Shown: positions 34,730-45,134 of the stretch, one piece after another
Layout: every line of letters starts with the position of its first letter
Numbering within the stretch: position 1 is the stretch's first letter
From: Carnobacterium iners
GTDB lineage: Bacteria > Bacillota > Bacilli > Lactobacillales > Carnobacteriaceae
DNA length: 64,000 bases
Reading direction: 5' to 3'
NCBI RefSeq assembly: GCF_900177385.1
Contig: NZ_FXBJ01000002.1
Location: 2,236,001 to 2,300,000, forward strand
Translations under genes and position numbers: made by a program
The notes under the pieces: model-generated
The model's database searches: none
The model's input: the letters and a program-made list of their open reading frames with translations, nothing else
Told to the model about the DNA's origin: nothing

Positions 34730-34993
34730 TTAGATTAAAAAAACGATTATTAATAAAATAATAAGCAATATAGAGACAAAAATAATCGCTTTTGTTAAAA
34801 GTTTATCAATACTTCGGTATTTTTCATTTTCTGTTTTTCTACTCTTTAAAGATTTATCTTTTTTTTCTAATTTTTTTTGATAATCTTTTTCAACTTTATC
34901 TCGTTTTTTGCTTCTTTTTTTTCTTTCTTTTTTTTCTTTTTCCTTAATTTCTCGCAATTCAGCTCTTGTTTTTTGATCCATTTTTTTGTTCAC
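34730..34993 (-). CDS. Small lysine-rich coiled-coil protein with C-terminal membrane anchor
   Basis: An 87-residue protein: residues 1-60 are almost all Lys, Glu and Arg (KEKKERKKRSKKRDKVEKDY), and residues 68-87 form one hydrophobic helix (AIIFVSILLIILLIIVFLI). It would be a tail-anchored protein with a cationic cytoplasmic domain. It sits five bases after the NUDIX gene and 19 bases before mtnN, an order known in other Lactobacillales, which supports it being real. Function unknown. Low-complexity composition prevents family assignment. Confidence 0.7.
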   Translation of the reverse strand: MNKKMDQKTRAELREIKEKEKKERKKRSKKRDKVEKDYQKKLEKKDKSLKSRKTENEKYRSIDKLLTKAIIFVSILLIILLIIVFLI

Positions 34994-34997
34994 AACC

Positions 34998-35558
34998 TCA
35001 TCTATTCATTTGTTCCAATTGTCGTTTCATCTTCCAATAAAAAAGAGCAAATACTGTTTTAGCATCAATTATTAATTTTTCCTCATAAGCAGTCCATGCT
35101 TCTTCAAAAGATAAGGTTGTAAGTTCAATAAACTCATCTTCATCTTGTGCAAGAGGACATTCTATTTTTGTCAATTCTTCAGCTCGATAAATGTATAAGA
35201 GTTCATTTGAAAACCCAGGTGATGAATAAAATGATGTTTCTAGTTCAAAAACTTTGGCCTGGTAACCTGTTTCTTCTTCCAGCTCTCTTTTCCCAGTTTC
35301 TATTGGATTTATATCCGTTTTATCAATTATTCCTGCTGGTATCTCTAGTATCGTTTTTTCAATTGCTTTACGAAATTGCTTAACAAAAATCATTTTTCCA
35401 TCTATTGTAAAAGGCATTATTGCAACTGCGCCAGCATGCTTTACTAGTTCACGAGTTGATTTTTTTCCGTTTGGTAGAAGTACTTCATCTACCCAATATT
35501 CTGTAATTTTTCCTTTGTAAATACAGTCGCTTTTAATCGTTTCTTCTTTAAATTTCAT
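34998..35558 (-). CDS. NUDIX hydrolase, ADP-ribose pyrophosphatase type
   Basis: A 186-residue enzyme that probably hydrolyses ADP-ribose to AMP and ribose 5-phosphate. The NUDIX box is IETGKRELEEETGYQAK near residue 87 following the glycine in EIPAGIIDK; the acidic cluster RELEEETGY provides the metal ligands. MPFTIDGKMIFVKQFRKAIE before it is typical of the ADP-ribose branch. GAGGAAAT precedes the ATG. It heads the three-gene operon ending in mtnN. Confidence 0.92.
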   Translation of the reverse strand: MKFKEETIKSDCIYKGKITEYWVDEVLLPNGKKSTRELVKHAGAVAIMPFTIDGKMIFVKQFRKAIEKTILEIPAGIIDKTDINPIETGKRELEEETGYQAKVFELETSFYSSPGFSNELLYIYRAEELTKIECPLAQDEDEFIELTTLSFEEAWTAYEEKLIIDAKTVFALFYWKMKRQLEQMNR

Positions 35559-35797
35559 TATATTTCCTCCTAATTATTATAGATATCGTCTTTCTTATCA
35601 TACCGTGCTAGAATTACTTTATCAATATTGAAATTATAGTCTTATTTGCAACTTTTAAGTAAATAATTTGATTACTGACAGCTAGAAAGAGAAATCAACC
35701 TTAAGTCTGATGGGCCTTTTGTATGCTTATATGATAAAATAAAGATATACAATAAACTGAACGATGAAATCAAAATAAAATTATGGAGTGATTTAAG

Positions 35798-36502
35798 ATG
35801 AATGATTTTTCTAAAAATATTATCGCCGTACTACGTTATACTTTTACTAGTGTCTCTACAATTCTATTTTTTTTACTTTTAGTCTTTATTTTTAATTTAG
35901 ATTTTTGGTGGTCCCTGATCATTAGTATTGCACTCGGCAGTGTCTTTTTCTACATGCAAAATGATAATGAAACCAAGAAGCCATCCACTAAGCTAAAAAA
36001 AGTATCTGCTGAAAAAGAAAATTTTTATAAATCTAATGGTTTAAATAAAGAAGAAATGAATTTCTTTAGAGAAACAATGTATCTTGCGAAAACTCAAATT
36101 TTAATTTTGGAAAGAAACATGTACTCTATTTCAAAGTTAACGGCTATCGAAAAGCGCAACAATACTTTACACCTAGTTAAATCTTTATTCAAAGAGATTA
36201 CAGAAAATCCGCGTCGTTTAAATGAAGCTAACAAATTTCTTTATGTTCATTTATCCTCTTTAGTTGATTTGACAAATAAATATATTGAAATTGATCAACA
36301 TGAAGTTAAAAGTAAAGCAACATATGATGTACTCAATGAGAGCGCACTAACTATAGACGAAATGTGCCACTTAATTGCAGTAGACTATGTCGCTTTTAAG
36401 TCAGAGGATTTCGATGATATGAGTATTGAGGTAGAACTTGCAAAAAAAACAATTGAGCGAGATAGTACAGATTTTGAAATAATAGAAAACCAAGAATTAT
36501 AA
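35798..36502 (+). CDS. XpaC-like protein (5-bromo-4-chloroindolyl phosphate hydrolysis family)
   Basis: A 234-residue protein with two N-terminal hydrophobic segments (about residues 10-32 and 35-50) and a long helical cytoplasmic part. The helix [20 protein letters not shown] near residue 90 resembles the XpaC family, which is regularly encoded next to telA. The family name comes from a colony phenotype in Bacillus; the biochemical role is unclear. It is 22 bases upstream of the telA homologue, so they form a pair. Confidence 0.82.
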   Translation: MNDFSKNIIAVLRYTFTSVSTILFFLLLVFIFNLDFWWSLIISIALGSVFFYMQNDNETKKPSTKLKKVSAEKENFYKSNGLNKEEMNFFRETMYLAKTQILILERNMYSISKLTAIEKRNNTLHLVKSLFKEITENPRRLNEANKFLYVHLSSLVDLTNKYIEIDQHEVKSKATYDVLNESALTIDEMCHLIAVDYVAFKSEDFDDMSIEVELAKKTIERDSTDFEIIENQEL

Positions 36503-36524
36503 GATTGCCCAAGGAGATGAAAAA

Positions 36525-37733
36525 ATGGTAGATGACATGTCAAGAAATAATCTTTCAATTAAAGAAGTAAACTCTGAGTTAAATGAATTGTTATCAAATC
36601 CTTTTGGAGATGCTAGTTTAAATAAACTTTCTGTAAAAGATTCAGTTGAAAATGATATGGTTGAAACCGAAAAAGTTGATCGTTTAATTAACCGATTACC
36701 AGAAGAACGTCAGAAACAAGCTAGAGATTTAGCTGAACAAATTGATGTTACAAATATTCAATCTGTTATGAGCTATGGAGCTGCTGCACAACAAAAATTA
36801 GGTGAATTTTCCCACGCTATGCTAAATCAAGTTCAAAATTCGGATACAGGTGAAATAGGTGATTCCTTAAACGATTTGATGTTTCGCCTGAACGAAGCTA
36901 ATCCTGAAGACTTAAGAGCGGAAGACAATAATGTTTTCAAAAAAATATTTGGACGAGTCAGAAAATCAATCTATGAAATGACAGCAAAATACCAAAAAAT
37001 TGGTGCACAAATTGATAAAATTAGTGTCAAGTTAGATAAAGAAAAAAACGCTTTAATTAGTGATAATCTTATGTTAGAACAACTTTATCAAAAAAATAAA
37101 GACTATTTTGATGCTTTGAATATTTATATCGCAGCTGGCGAGCTTAAAATTGACGAGCTAACTACTGCGTTTATTCCTGAAGCTATCAAGAGCGCTGAAA
37201 ATAGTTCAAATCAGATGGATGTTCAAATTGTTAATGACTTAAATCAATTTTTAGATCGCTTAGAAAAAAGAACCTATGATTTGAAACTAGCTCGTCAGAT
37301 GACCATTCAGCAAGCTCCTCAAATACGTTTAATCCAAAATACGAATCAAGCTTTAGCAGAAAAAATTCAATCTTCTATCAACACAGCTATTCCCCTTTGG
37401 AAAAATCAAATTGCAATCGCGTTAACCTTATTGCGTCAAAAAGATGCTGTTACCGCTCAACGACAAGTATCAGAAACAACAAATGACTTATTAAAAAAAA
37501 ATTCAGAAATGTTAAAAATATCTACTATTGAAACAGCAAAAGAAAATGAACGTGGCATCATTGATATTGAAACGTTACAACAAACTCAAAATGATTTAGT
37601 AGAAACTTTACAAGAAACATTGCAAATTCAGAAAACAGGTCGTTTAAAGCGAAAAGAAGCTGAAATTGAATTATCTGTTATGGAAGATTCTTTAAAAAAT
37701 AAGCTTCTCGAGTTGACTAGCGATCAATCTTAA
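36525..37733 (+). CDS. Toxic anion resistance protein, TelA/KlaA family
   Basis: A 402-residue soluble, mainly helical protein of the TelA family, named for tellurite resistance but widespread in Firmicutes and linked to envelope stress and antimicrobial tolerance. [20 protein letters not shown]-like helices are followed by the conserved [20 protein letters not shown] stretch near residue 184, and [17 protein letters not shown] near 258. The ATG at 36525 follows AAGGAG. Paired with xpaC and followed by a terminator. Confidence 0.9.
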   Translation: MVDDMSRNNLSIKEVNSELNELLSNPFGDASLNKLSVKDSVENDMVETEKVDRLINRLPEERQKQARDLAEQIDVTNIQSVMSYGAAAQQKLGEFSHAMLNQVQNSDTGEIGDSLNDLMFRLNEANPEDLRAEDNNVFKKIFGRVRKSIYEMTAKYQKIGAQIDKISVKLDKEKNALISDNLMLEQLYQKNKDYFDALNIYIAAGELKIDELTTAFIPEAIKSAENSSNQMDVQIVNDLNQFLDRLEKRTYDLKLARQMTIQQAPQIRLIQNTNQALAEKIQSSINTAIPLWKNQIAIALTLLRQKDAVTAQRQVSETTNDLLKKNSEMLKISTIETAKENERGIIDIETLQQTQNDLVETLQETLQIQKTGRLKRKEAEIELSVMEDSLKNKLLELTSDQS

Positions 37734-37750
37734 ATAAAAGGAGAATAAAT

Positions 37751-37800
37751 CTCTTCCTTATTTGCGATGATATAGCGAATAGGAAAGAGCTTTATTTTTT
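37751..37800 (+). terminator. Terminator of xpaC-telA
   Basis: A 15-bp stem (37751-37765 with 37775-37789) with one mismatch and three G-U pairs, followed by CTTTATTTTTTT. Confidence 0.75.
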
Positions 37801-37999
37801 TATATCATATCTATCAAGTTTCTTTCTTATATTTTTGAATAGCGGTACAATAAATAGTGTATATTTAAACCTGTATATGATGATTATTTCATTTTCTTAA
37901 AACAACTGTTGATACAGGCGAGAAATAATATAATAAATATTAAGATAAAAAATTATGATATATCTAAACATGTTACCCCGTATACTGTTATAGTTATTA

Positions 38000-39225
38000 A
38001 GTGTGACGGACAAGGAACGTTATTTCAATAAGAAAAAATCTACCACTCGCTTATAAAAACAGATGAAACCCAACTAACTACTTCCAAGAATAACTTTAAT
38101 CAAGAATTACTTAAAAAAGTTAATAAAATTACGATAAAACTGATTCATTTTTACGTCATTTTAATAATAAAAAGATAAGTGTTTATAAAATAAGAGAAAC
38201 TATTTTTCAAGTACTAATGAATTAAAATACTTTAAATTTAGCCAATGCCTATATGGATTTCAAAATTCAAAAATCAATTAATCGTAAAAATGAGGCAGAT
38301 ATCAATTGAGCTTTTAATACTAATAAAGATACTGCAGTTTTTGATCCTCAGAGAAATTTGACTATTAGAGTTGTAGGAAAATCTATTGATCTACACCTGT
38401 TACCTGAACATGCCCATAATGCTTATCGAAAAGGGGCATGATAACCACTGCCATAATTTAGATTACCACCCCTACTTTACTATGATTAATTACTGCCTGA
38501 TTGATTTTGAACATATACTATCTGAAGGATTCAAAATTAGAAATGTAGAAGTAAAAAGTCCGAAACTTATCCAAACAGCTGCTATTCAAATGGCTAAATT
38601 ATTGCAAACATTGCTTCTAGTTACTACGATGAATATAGTGTTGGTAGAATAGCTCTTTATGCAAAACTGAATTTTAAAAAGTACCTTGCAGAAGCCGTTA
38701 AATGGACAGATGATTCTGACCAAAGAGAACTATGGGTTCTTCAAGCAGCTAAAAAGGATATCTACGAAGATATGAAGAGCTTAGAATATGAAATTAACAC
38801 CTTTTCTCTTCTAATGGTCAAACACGCTTTACCACTCCAGAATACTGTACAAATAGTTTCCATTATAAAGTCACAAAAAATGCTACAGATCTTATATTTT
38901 TTTGTCCTGTAAAGTATTATTTATCTACTTTCTTGGGCACAGTTTTCGTCAATCCTTTATCAAAATGAGTAAAAGAAATCTTTGGCTAAACTAAAGATTT
39001 CTGGGCTTGGACTCGTTATATATAGAAAGAAGTGATACTAGAATAATAGGATAAACTTGAATCACTTTCTTATATCGATGAACGATACGAAATTGACAAA
39101 CAAGACTTAATTCTTAAGTTTAGGGGTAGTTCAAATCAACAAATTAGTGATGTCCAAGAACCTTTGTAGTCTCAAGTAATCATCTTATGGACTAGCCCAC
39201 TAATTGCTAAAGATTAATTTTTCTA
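38000..39225 (+). pseudogene. Heavily decayed gene for a larger unidentified protein
   Basis: No long frame survives, yet protein-like segments line up in order on the plus strand: about 38239-38442 (NLANAYMDFKIQKSINRK, one internal stop, then NLTIRVVGKSIDLHLLPEHA), 38440-38600 in another frame (IDFEHILSEGFKIRNVEV), 38600-38830 (SSYYDEYSVGRIALYAKLNF and LQAAKKDIYEDMKSLEYEI), 38815-38900 (SNGQTRFTTPEYCTNSFHYK) and 39045-39168 (YIDERYEIDKQDLILKFRGS, ending in TAG). At least five frameshifts or stops separate them. The predicted ancestor was over 350 residues, apparently soluble. No family recognised. The stretch 37800-38000 holds nothing clear. Confidence 0.55.
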
Positions 39226-39255
39226 TAATAAATTTCACTATCCAATGCATATTGC

Positions 39256-39284
39256 TTGAAATGTGAACGAATTATGTCTATAAT
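39256..39284 (+). promoter_or_regulatory. Promoter of the GlsB-like gene
   Basis: -35 TTGAAA (39256-39261), 17-base spacer, consensus -10 TATAAT (39279-39284). Confidence 0.75.
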
Positions 39285-39346
39285 AGGAACAGTGATAGAG
39301 TAATAGCTATATTACTTACTTATATATATAGAAGGAGGAAATCATA

Positions 39347-39595
39347 ATGGGATTTATTTGGTCATTAATTGTAGGTGGCGTTTTAGGCGCTGTAGCAGGA
39401 ATGATTTTAGGCAAGGACGTACCGGGAGGAATCATCGGTAATATTATCGTAGGATTCATCGGTTCATGGATTGGCTCTTCATTATTTGGTAGCTGGGGTC
39501 CAGTTATCGGTGGTTTTGCTATCTTACCTGCATTAATTGGTGCTGTAGCACTAATCTTTATCTTTTCACTTATTATGGGAAGACGTAAAGGCTAA
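39347..39595 (+). CDS. GlsB/YeaQ/YmgE family stress-response membrane protein
   Basis: An 82-residue, very hydrophobic, glycine-rich protein with three membrane segments. GFIWSLIVGGVLGAVAGMI at the start, then GKDVPGGIIGNIIVGFIGSWIG, is the transglycosylase-associated (YeaQ/GlsB) family pattern. Members are induced by general and envelope stress. GGAGGA lies eight bases before the ATG. It has its own strong promoter and terminator. Confidence 0.93.
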   Translation: MGFIWSLIVGGVLGAVAGMILGKDVPGGIIGNIIVGFIGSWIGSSLFGSWGPVIGGFAILPALIGAVALIFIFSLIMGRRKG

Positions 39596-39615
39596 TTGTA
39601 GTTTATTATTTGACT

Positions 39616-39650
39616 AAAACTCTTTGAGAGAAATCTCAAAGAGTTTTTTT
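39616..39650 (+). terminator. Terminator of the GlsB-like gene
   Basis: Perfect 14-bp stem (39616-39629 with 39634-39647), GAAA loop, seven T. Confidence 0.85.
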
Positions 39651-39677
39651 AACTAATCTAAATAAAGGAGAGTTAAT

Positions 39678-40121
39678 ATGTCATTAAATCATTATTCGAT
39701 TACTATAAATGCTCCATTCAATAACTCCTGTGAGAGGATAAAAGAGCCTTCCTTTTGGTTAACTTTTTTACCAGGATTTGATCAACTCACTAGTATTTCA
39801 GAATCTATCTATTTAATAGATTTATATTTATCTTTGGGGCCTGTTTCACGTAAAGCGTTGTTAACATTTAAATTTAAACCAGAAACAAAAATGACTGATG
39901 TCCTCTTTACTTTTTCTTCATCAAATAAAAGCGTATCAGGTCTTGGCCAACTAACCATTTCGCAATACTCTGAGAATGCTATTCAGCTAAAAGTCTCTTT
40001 AGATCTACAATTAAAAGGAAAGAAAAGTTTGCTCCTTACTCCTCTCTTGCCTTCTGTTAAAGAATCATGGGCTAAAAATATTTTAAATCAAGTAAAATTT
40101 TCTTTAGAGAACGAGCAATAA
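39678..40121 (+). CDS. Possible SRPBCC/CoxG-like ligand-binding fold protein
   Basis: A 147-residue protein beginning MSLNHYSITINAPFNNSCERI, with a C-terminal helix LPSVKESWAKNILNQVKFSL. A strand-first start with INAP, an alternating beta middle and a long C-terminal helix resemble the SRPBCC/CoxG (START-like) fold, but specific motifs are weak and this is an inference. AAAGGAG lies eight bases before the ATG. It may share the upstream promoter by read-through past the GlsB-like gene's terminator. Function unknown. Confidence 0.6.
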   Translation: MSLNHYSITINAPFNNSCERIKEPSFWLTFLPGFDQLTSISESIYLIDLYLSLGPVSRKALLTFKFKPETKMTDVLFTFSSSNKSVSGLGQLTISQYSENAIQLKVSLDLQLKGKKSLLLTPLLPSVKESWAKNILNQVKFSLENEQ

Positions 40122-40180
40122 AAAAACTTCTTACACTATCATTTAGAAAATATTTTCTAAATGATTTATAAGAAGTTTTT
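40122..40180. terminator. Bidirectional terminator facing ileS
   Basis: Long hairpin: outer AAAAACTTCTTA/TAAGAAGTTTTT, inner ATTTAGAAAA/TTTTCTAAAT. T and A runs at both ends serve the convergent ileS. Confidence 0.8.
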
Positions 40181-40204
40181 ATTATTTAAGATAATTAATT
40201 TATT

Positions 40205-42985
40205 TTATTGTTCTGGCACAAGAGCTTCTGGGAAATTCTTTGAAACAATGTCTGCACAACGTACGCAAAGAGTTGGGGCTATTTCATTTGTTCCTACGTC
40301 TTCTTTGATTGCACGACATCTTTCACAAGTCTCCCCATGAGCATGTTCAACTACAATAGCCAATGAATCAAATTGTAAAGCCGTTTCTGGTGCATCTTTT
40401 TTGTCTTCTGCAATTATTAAGTCCGATACAATTAATAATTGTTCTATATTACTATTTAATGCTGTGAATAAATCTCTTGTTGGTATAGTAGGATAAATAG
40501 TTAACTTAGCTTCAAAAGACTTACCAATTTCCTTATCATTACGTGCCTCTTCTAATGCCTTTTGAACATCTTGACGAATAGTCATAAATGCATTCCACAT
40601 GTCCATTAACTCTGTTTCATTTTCATAAAATTCAACTTGTGGCATTTCAGCTAATTGAACAAATTTCTCTTTTTCACCTAATAGACTCCAAATTTCTTCT
40701 GCTGTATGAGGCAAAATAGGTGTTAATAATTTAGTTAATTTAACAAGCACTGTATGGAAGACCGTTTGCATTGCTCTACGTTCATAAGAATCCTCTGCTT
40801 CAATGTAAACAACGTCTTTTGCAAAGTCTAAATAGAACTGAGATAAATCGACGGTACAAAAATTATTGATTAATTGATAGATTGCTGGAAATTCATATTT
40901 TTCGTAATTCATTTCTACTTTTTCAACAAGTTTATTTAATCGAACCATCATATATTTATCTACTGAACGTAAATCATCAAACTCTATAGCATGATTTTGT
41001 GATTTAAAATCAGATGTATTCGCTAATAAAAAGCGCATAGTATTACGAATCTTACGATATACTTCTGAAACTTGTTTCAAAATCTCATCACTTACACGGA
41101 CATCTGCTTGAGAATCAACACTTGAAACCCATAAACGAATGATATCGGCACCCATTTGTTTCGTTACTTTATCAGGAGACATTGTATTACCAAGCGATTT
41201 ACTCATCTTGCGCCCATCACCATCTAACACCATTCCTTGAGATAAAACAGTTTTATAAGGTGCTTCACCATTGATAGCAATACTAGTTGTGATACTAGAG
41301 TTGAACCAACCACGATATTGATCTGAACCTTCTAAATACATGTCTGCAGGAAACGATAAGTTGTTTCTTCCTTTTAAAACTGCTTCATGTGATGAACCGG
41401 AATCAAACCAGACATCCATTATATCTTTTTCTTTAGTAAAGACATTGTTTGGACTAGAAGGATGTGTAAATCCTATAGGCAATAAATCGACAGCTTCACG
41501 TTCAAACCAAACATTTGAACCAAACTCACCAAATAGTTTTGCAATATGATTTGTTGTTTCTGGCGTAATAATAGGCTCATTATTTTCACCATAAAAAATG
41601 GGTAGTGGCACACCCCACGCACGCTGGCGAGAAATAACCCAATCGCCACGATCGCGAACCATATTATAAAGACGTTGCATGCCCCATTGCTGAGTCCAAT
41701 TCACTTTTTTAATCGCTTCTAGAATTTCTTCTCTGAAAAGATCAATGGAAGCAAACCATTGTGGTGTTGCACGGAAAATAACCGGTTTTTTTGTACGCCA
41801 GTCATGAGGGTAACTATGCATAAAGAAATCTAATTTTAACAAAGCGTCTTTTTCTTTCAAAATATCTGTAATAATTTTATTCCCTTTATCATAAAATACG
41901 CCTTCTAAACCAGGAGCTTCATCTGTAAAACACCCTTTATCGTCAACTGGTGATAGAACACCTAATTTATATTTTTGTCCAACGATGTAGTCATCATCAC
42001 CATGTCCAGGAGCTGTATGAACTAATCCAGTACCTGCTTCTAATGTAACATGATCTCCTAAAATAACTAATGATGCTCGATCATACATAGGGTGCTGAGC
42101 TGTCATTAATTCCATATCTTTCCCTTTAAGTTCACTAACGATTTCTACGCTTTCCCAACCGATTTCTTGAGTTACTGCATCAACTAAATCTTTCGCTAAA
42201 ACGTATTTTTTTCCGTCAGCTAAGATAACCACATAGTCATATTCTGGATGAACCGCGATACCTAGATTTGATGGAATAGTCCAAGGAGTTGTTGTCCAAA
42301 TAATTAGTGAGGTAAACTCATCAATCAACCCTTTTCCATCAATAATCTTAAAAGCAACATAAATACTTGCAGATTTGACGTCTTTGTACTCAATCTCTGC
42401 TTCAGCTAAAGCGGACTCGCTTGAAGGAGACCAGTAGATTGGTTTTAACCCTTTGTATATATAACCTTTTTCAGCCATTTTACCGAAAACACGAATTTGC
42501 GCTTCTTCATATTCAGGTGTCAACGTAACGTAAGGATTATCCCATTCACCTGCAACACCTAAACGCTTAAAATCATCTCGTTGTTTATTGATTTGTTCCC
42601 ATGCATAATCTTCACATAATTCGCGAAATTTAGCCACAGACATTTCTTTACGTTTAACACCCTTATTTGTTAAGGCTTGCTCTATTGGTAAGCCATGTGT
42701 ATCCCATCCTGGTACATAAGGAGAACGAAAACCTGTCATTGATTTGTAGCGAACAATAACATCTTTACTAATTTTATTTAAGGCATGACCAATATGAATA
42801 TTCCCATTAGCATATGGAGGTCCATCGTGTAAAATAAAAGTGGGTTTATCTTTATTTAGCTCTTGTCGTTGGCCGTAGATATCTTTTTCTTCCCAATCTT
42901 TTTGCCATTCTAGTTCGCGTACAGGTAAATTACCACGCATTGGAAAAGCTGTTTTTCCTAATTGCAACGTTTCTTTCATTTTCAT
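40205..42985 (-). CDS. ileS: Isoleucyl-tRNA synthetase
   Basis: A 926-residue class Ia synthetase. HIGH motif [17 protein letters not shown] near residue 54, the editing domain with [15 protein letters not shown] near 230, the KMSKS loop RKMSKSLGN near 594, and a C-terminal zinc ribbon with [12 protein letters not shown] and LCVRCADIV. That zinc-bearing, bacterial-type enzyme is the mupirocin-sensitive class by family knowledge. It closes the division cluster, after divIVA, and is controlled by a T-box with an ATC specifier. Confidence 0.98.
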   Translation of the reverse strand: MKMKETLQLGKTAFPMRGNLPVRELEWQKDWEEKDIYGQRQELNKDKPTFILHDGPPYANGNIHIGHALNKISKDVIVRYKSMTGFRSPYVPGWDTHGLPIEQALTNKGVKRKEMSVAKFRELCEDYAWEQINKQRDDFKRLGVAGEWDNPYVTLTPEYEEAQIRVFGKMAEKGYIYKGLKPIYWSPSSESALAEAEIEYKDVKSASIYVAFKIIDGKGLIDEFTSLIIWTTTPWTIPSNLGIAVHPEYDYVVILADGKKYVLAKDLVDAVTQEIGWESVEIVSELKGKDMELMTAQHPMYDRASLVILGDHVTLEAGTGLVHTAPGHGDDDYIVGQKYKLGVLSPVDDKGCFTDEAPGLEGVFYDKGNKIITDILKEKDALLKLDFFMHSYPHDWRTKKPVIFRATPQWFASIDLFREEILEAIKKVNWTQQWGMQRLYNMVRDRGDWVISRQRAWGVPLPIFYGENNEPIITPETTNHIAKLFGEFGSNVWFEREAVDLLPIGFTHPSSPNNVFTKEKDIMDVWFDSGSSHEAVLKGRNNLSFPADMYLEGSDQYRGWFNSSITTSIAINGEAPYKTVLSQGMVLDGDGRKMSKSLGNTMSPDKVTKQMGADIIRLWVSSVDSQADVRVSDEILKQVSEVYRKIRNTMRFLLANTSDFKSQNHAIEFDDLRSVDKYMMVRLNKLVEKVEMNYEKYEFPAIYQLINNFCTVDLSQFYLDFAKDVVYIEAEDSYERRAMQTVFHTVLVKLTKLLTPILPHTAEEIWSLLGEKEKFVQLAEMPQVEFYENETELMDMWNAFMTIRQDVQKALEEARNDKEIGKSFEAKLTIYPTIPTRDLFTALNSNIEQLLIVSDLIIAEDKKDAPETALQFDSLAIVVEHAHGETCERCRAIKEDVGTNEIAPTLCVRCADIVSKNFPEALVPEQ

Positions 42986-43069
42986 TTTTTATTCCTCCAT
43001 TTTTTCTGTATATTATTTTAACTATATGCTACTTTTAATCTACGCTTTTAATTTAAACGATAAATTTAG

Positions 43070-43310
43070 AATAAAAAAAACACTTCGCCCTAAAAAGGGA
43101 CGAAATGAATTCGTGATACCACCCAAGTTCAGGAAATGAACATTGCTCTTATTCCTCTCAAGTAATTATTAACGGTAATTAGCCGGCTAATTTTAATAGA
43201 TTATTCAAATTAGCACTCTTGGAGGATCTTACAATAAAATAGACTGTTAGACTTTCACCATTTCTAACTCGCTAAAAGTATATTATTGCTTTCTGTTCCA
43301 ATCATCGTCT
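43070..43310 (-). promoter_or_regulatory. T-box riboswitch of ileS
   Basis: The minus strand shows TTGGGTGGTATCACG (about 43125-43112, a T-box variant with A for C in the core), a specifier region TATTGTAAGATCCTCCAAG with codon ATC (Ile), and a terminator stem CATTTCGTCCC/GGGCGAAGTG (about 43107-43081) followed by eight T. The leader starts right behind divIVA with no clear promoter of its own. Confidence 0.88.
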
Positions 43311-43316
43311 TAAGTT

Positions 43317-43943
43317 CTATGGTAACTCAATTGCCGGTGTCATACCTTCAATATTTTGATTTTCATTATCTTCTAACTCTTCATCATTTACTATTTCTGT
43401 CATCTCTTCTTGATCTTCACCATGTTCAATTTCAAAAAATAGTGCTCTTAAAGTTGGGATTTTTAATATATCATCTTGTAAAGGTTTTAAAATATCTTCC
43501 CATTCTTCATTTTTCACCATTTCTAACTGAGATTCAAGCATCAATTGTAATCGTTGTTTAAAAATTTTACTTTGTTTTCTTAGTTCATCTGTCTCAGTTG
43601 CAATTTTTTTAGCTTTATCAACTGCTTCATCGAGTAAACGATTTGCATTTGTTTCAGCCTCTAAACCAATTAACTCTGCTTCTTTTATAGAATTCTCTTT
43701 TAAACGATCTGCAGCATCTTGGGCCACAATAATAGATTTATTCAAAGCATCTTGTAGATTATTATAATGTGTTACTTTTTCTTCAGAAAATTTTAAATTT
43801 TTCTCTAATTCTCGATTTTCTTTCAAAACCATTTCATAGTCTTTAATAATCTGATCCAAATAATCGTTCACTTCGTCTTGGTCATATCCACGCATCTTGA
43901 CACGGAACTCTTTGTTATGTATATCCAAAGGAGTTAACACCAT
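43317..43943 (-). CDS. divIVA: Cell division initiation protein DivIVA
   Basis: A 208-residue coiled-coil protein that marks curved membrane at poles and septa and positions Min and wall enzymes. The N-terminal lipid-binding domain reads TPLDIHNKEFRVKMRGYDQDEVNDYLDQI (here given over positions 4-32 only in outline); the rest is coiled coil with an acidic C-terminal tail. Length and its place between ylmH and ileS are typical of Firmicutes. RBS GGAGGTG. Confidence 0.96.
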   Translation of the reverse strand: MVLTPLDIHNKEFRVKMRGYDQDEVNDYLDQIIKDYEMVLKENRELEKNLKFSEEKVTHYNNLQDALNKSIIVAQDAADRLKENSIKEAELIGLEAETNANRLLDEAVDKAKKIATETDELRKQSKIFKQRLQLMLESQLEMVKNEEWEDILKPLQDDILKIPTLRALFFEIEHGEDQEEMTEIVNDEELEDNENQNIEGMTPAIELP

Positions 43944-44019
43944 TTAAGACACCTCCATTATCTGATTTTTTATCTTTAATTTGACACTAATGATTTACTA
44001 CTATAATACCTAAAGTAGC

Positions 44020-44802
44020 TTACTTATGCAAGACTCCAAATTTTATACGCCATTTATCTTTTTTTGTCTTTCCTTCTATTTCTTGAACTTGTAAGCGACC
44101 AAATCCACGTACAGAAACAATATCTAAAATACCTAATTCAAAATCTGGTTGGGTTATTTCTGACCAATTTAATTTAATTTTCCCGGATTCAATCATTTGT
44201 TTTGAGCGTTGTCTAGAAATATTAAACAGGTTAGCAACAATCGTATCCAAACGCATGGAAGAAACGGTCTCTTGAACGATTGTCCAACTATCAATTGGTT
44301 TCAAAATATCTAAATACGTTTTTTCTACAAATCTAATAGTGACGTTACCTATTTTTTCGATTTGAATTTGAACAAATGATTTCATACTATCACTAATGAA
44401 AAATTGCCAACGTTCGCCATCAGAAATAATATCTCCAAAATAATCTCTTTTCAAACCTGTTGAAAGTAATGTTCCAAGGATTTTACCATGAGATAATTTT
44501 GTAAATTTAATAGGATAGCGTATTTCGAAAAGAGATACTTCAAAATCTTCTTGTTTAGGAATAAAGTATTCGGGACATATATATAATCTATTTCTTTCAG
44601 CCATTTGATAACCACCAAAAGAATAGATTTTTATTCCACTTCTTTTACCAACAATTGTTTCCACTATATAGACTTGTCTGGGATCTAAAAAATTTGTTAA
44701 ATACGGCGTATATTGATCTTCGCATTCTCTAACCCAACCGGTAACTTGATCAATAAAAGGACGCTCTTCTTTTCTAAAATGTTGATAAACATTTTCTATC
44801 AT
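44020..44802 (-). CDS. ylmH: YlmH, S4-domain RNA-binding protein
   Basis: A 260-residue protein with a C-terminal S4 domain starting SMRLDTIVANLFNISRQRSK near residue 184 and ending in a basic stretch; homologues bind ribosomal RNA or stalled 50S complexes in ribosome rescue. The N-terminal part is the YlmH domain (QVTGWVRECEDQYTPYLTNF). It lies 18 bases after yggT and belongs to the conserved ylm group downstream of ftsZ. Confidence 0.93.
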   Translation of the reverse strand: MIENVYQHFRKEERPFIDQVTGWVRECEDQYTPYLTNFLDPRQVYIVETIVGKRSGIKIYSFGGYQMAERNRLYICPEYFIPKQEDFEVSLFEIRYPIKFTKLSHGKILGTLLSTGLKRDYFGDIISDGERWQFFISDSMKSFVQIQIEKIGNVTIRFVEKTYLDILKPIDSWTIVQETVSSMRLDTIVANLFNISRQRSKQMIESGKIKLNWSEITQPDFELGILDIVSVRGFGRLQVQEIEGKTKKDKWRIKFGVLHK

Positions 44803-44820
44803 CAGAACACCTCCCTCCGG

Positions 44821-45111
44821 TTAGAAGCCTAAAATTACTCTTGCTATTATTTGATAAAGTGAGAATAATCCTCTTTGGGCTAAATTTAATACGACTATAG
44901 CTACAATTCCAGAAAAACTAATCATACCAATTGGAGGGATAAAACGTCTAAAAAATCCTAAATACGGTTCACAAAGTCGAACAATAATTTGTCCGATTTT
45001 TGATTGATAAGCTCCCGGAAACCAAGACATCAAAATGTAGATAATAATAAGAGTCGAATAAGCTTGAATCAATCTCGATAAAATAAGGTAAATAAAATAT
45101 AATATATCCAT
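44821..45111 (-). CDS. YggT family membrane protein (YlmG)
   Basis: A 96-residue protein with two hydrophobic helices (residues 4-28 and 64-90) around the family signature CEPYLGFFRRFIPPIGMISFS near residue 46. YggT proteins are linked to septal or thylakoid membrane organisation; the exact role is unknown. It lies between sepF and ylmH as in most Firmicutes. Confidence 0.93.
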   Translation of the reverse strand: MDILYFIYLILSRLIQAYSTLIIIYILMSWFPGAYQSKIGQIIVRLCEPYLGFFRRFIPPIGMISFSGIVAIVVLNLAQRGLFSLYQIIARVILGF

Positions 45112-45134
45112 AGCGTTTAAAGTATCCCTCTTTT

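Noticed and set aside
38386-38652. 88-codon plus-strand frame in the decayed region as a real gene
   Set aside because: Only part of the frame matches the surrounding protein-like text; it begins and ends within other remnants, so I treat it as part of the pseudogene.
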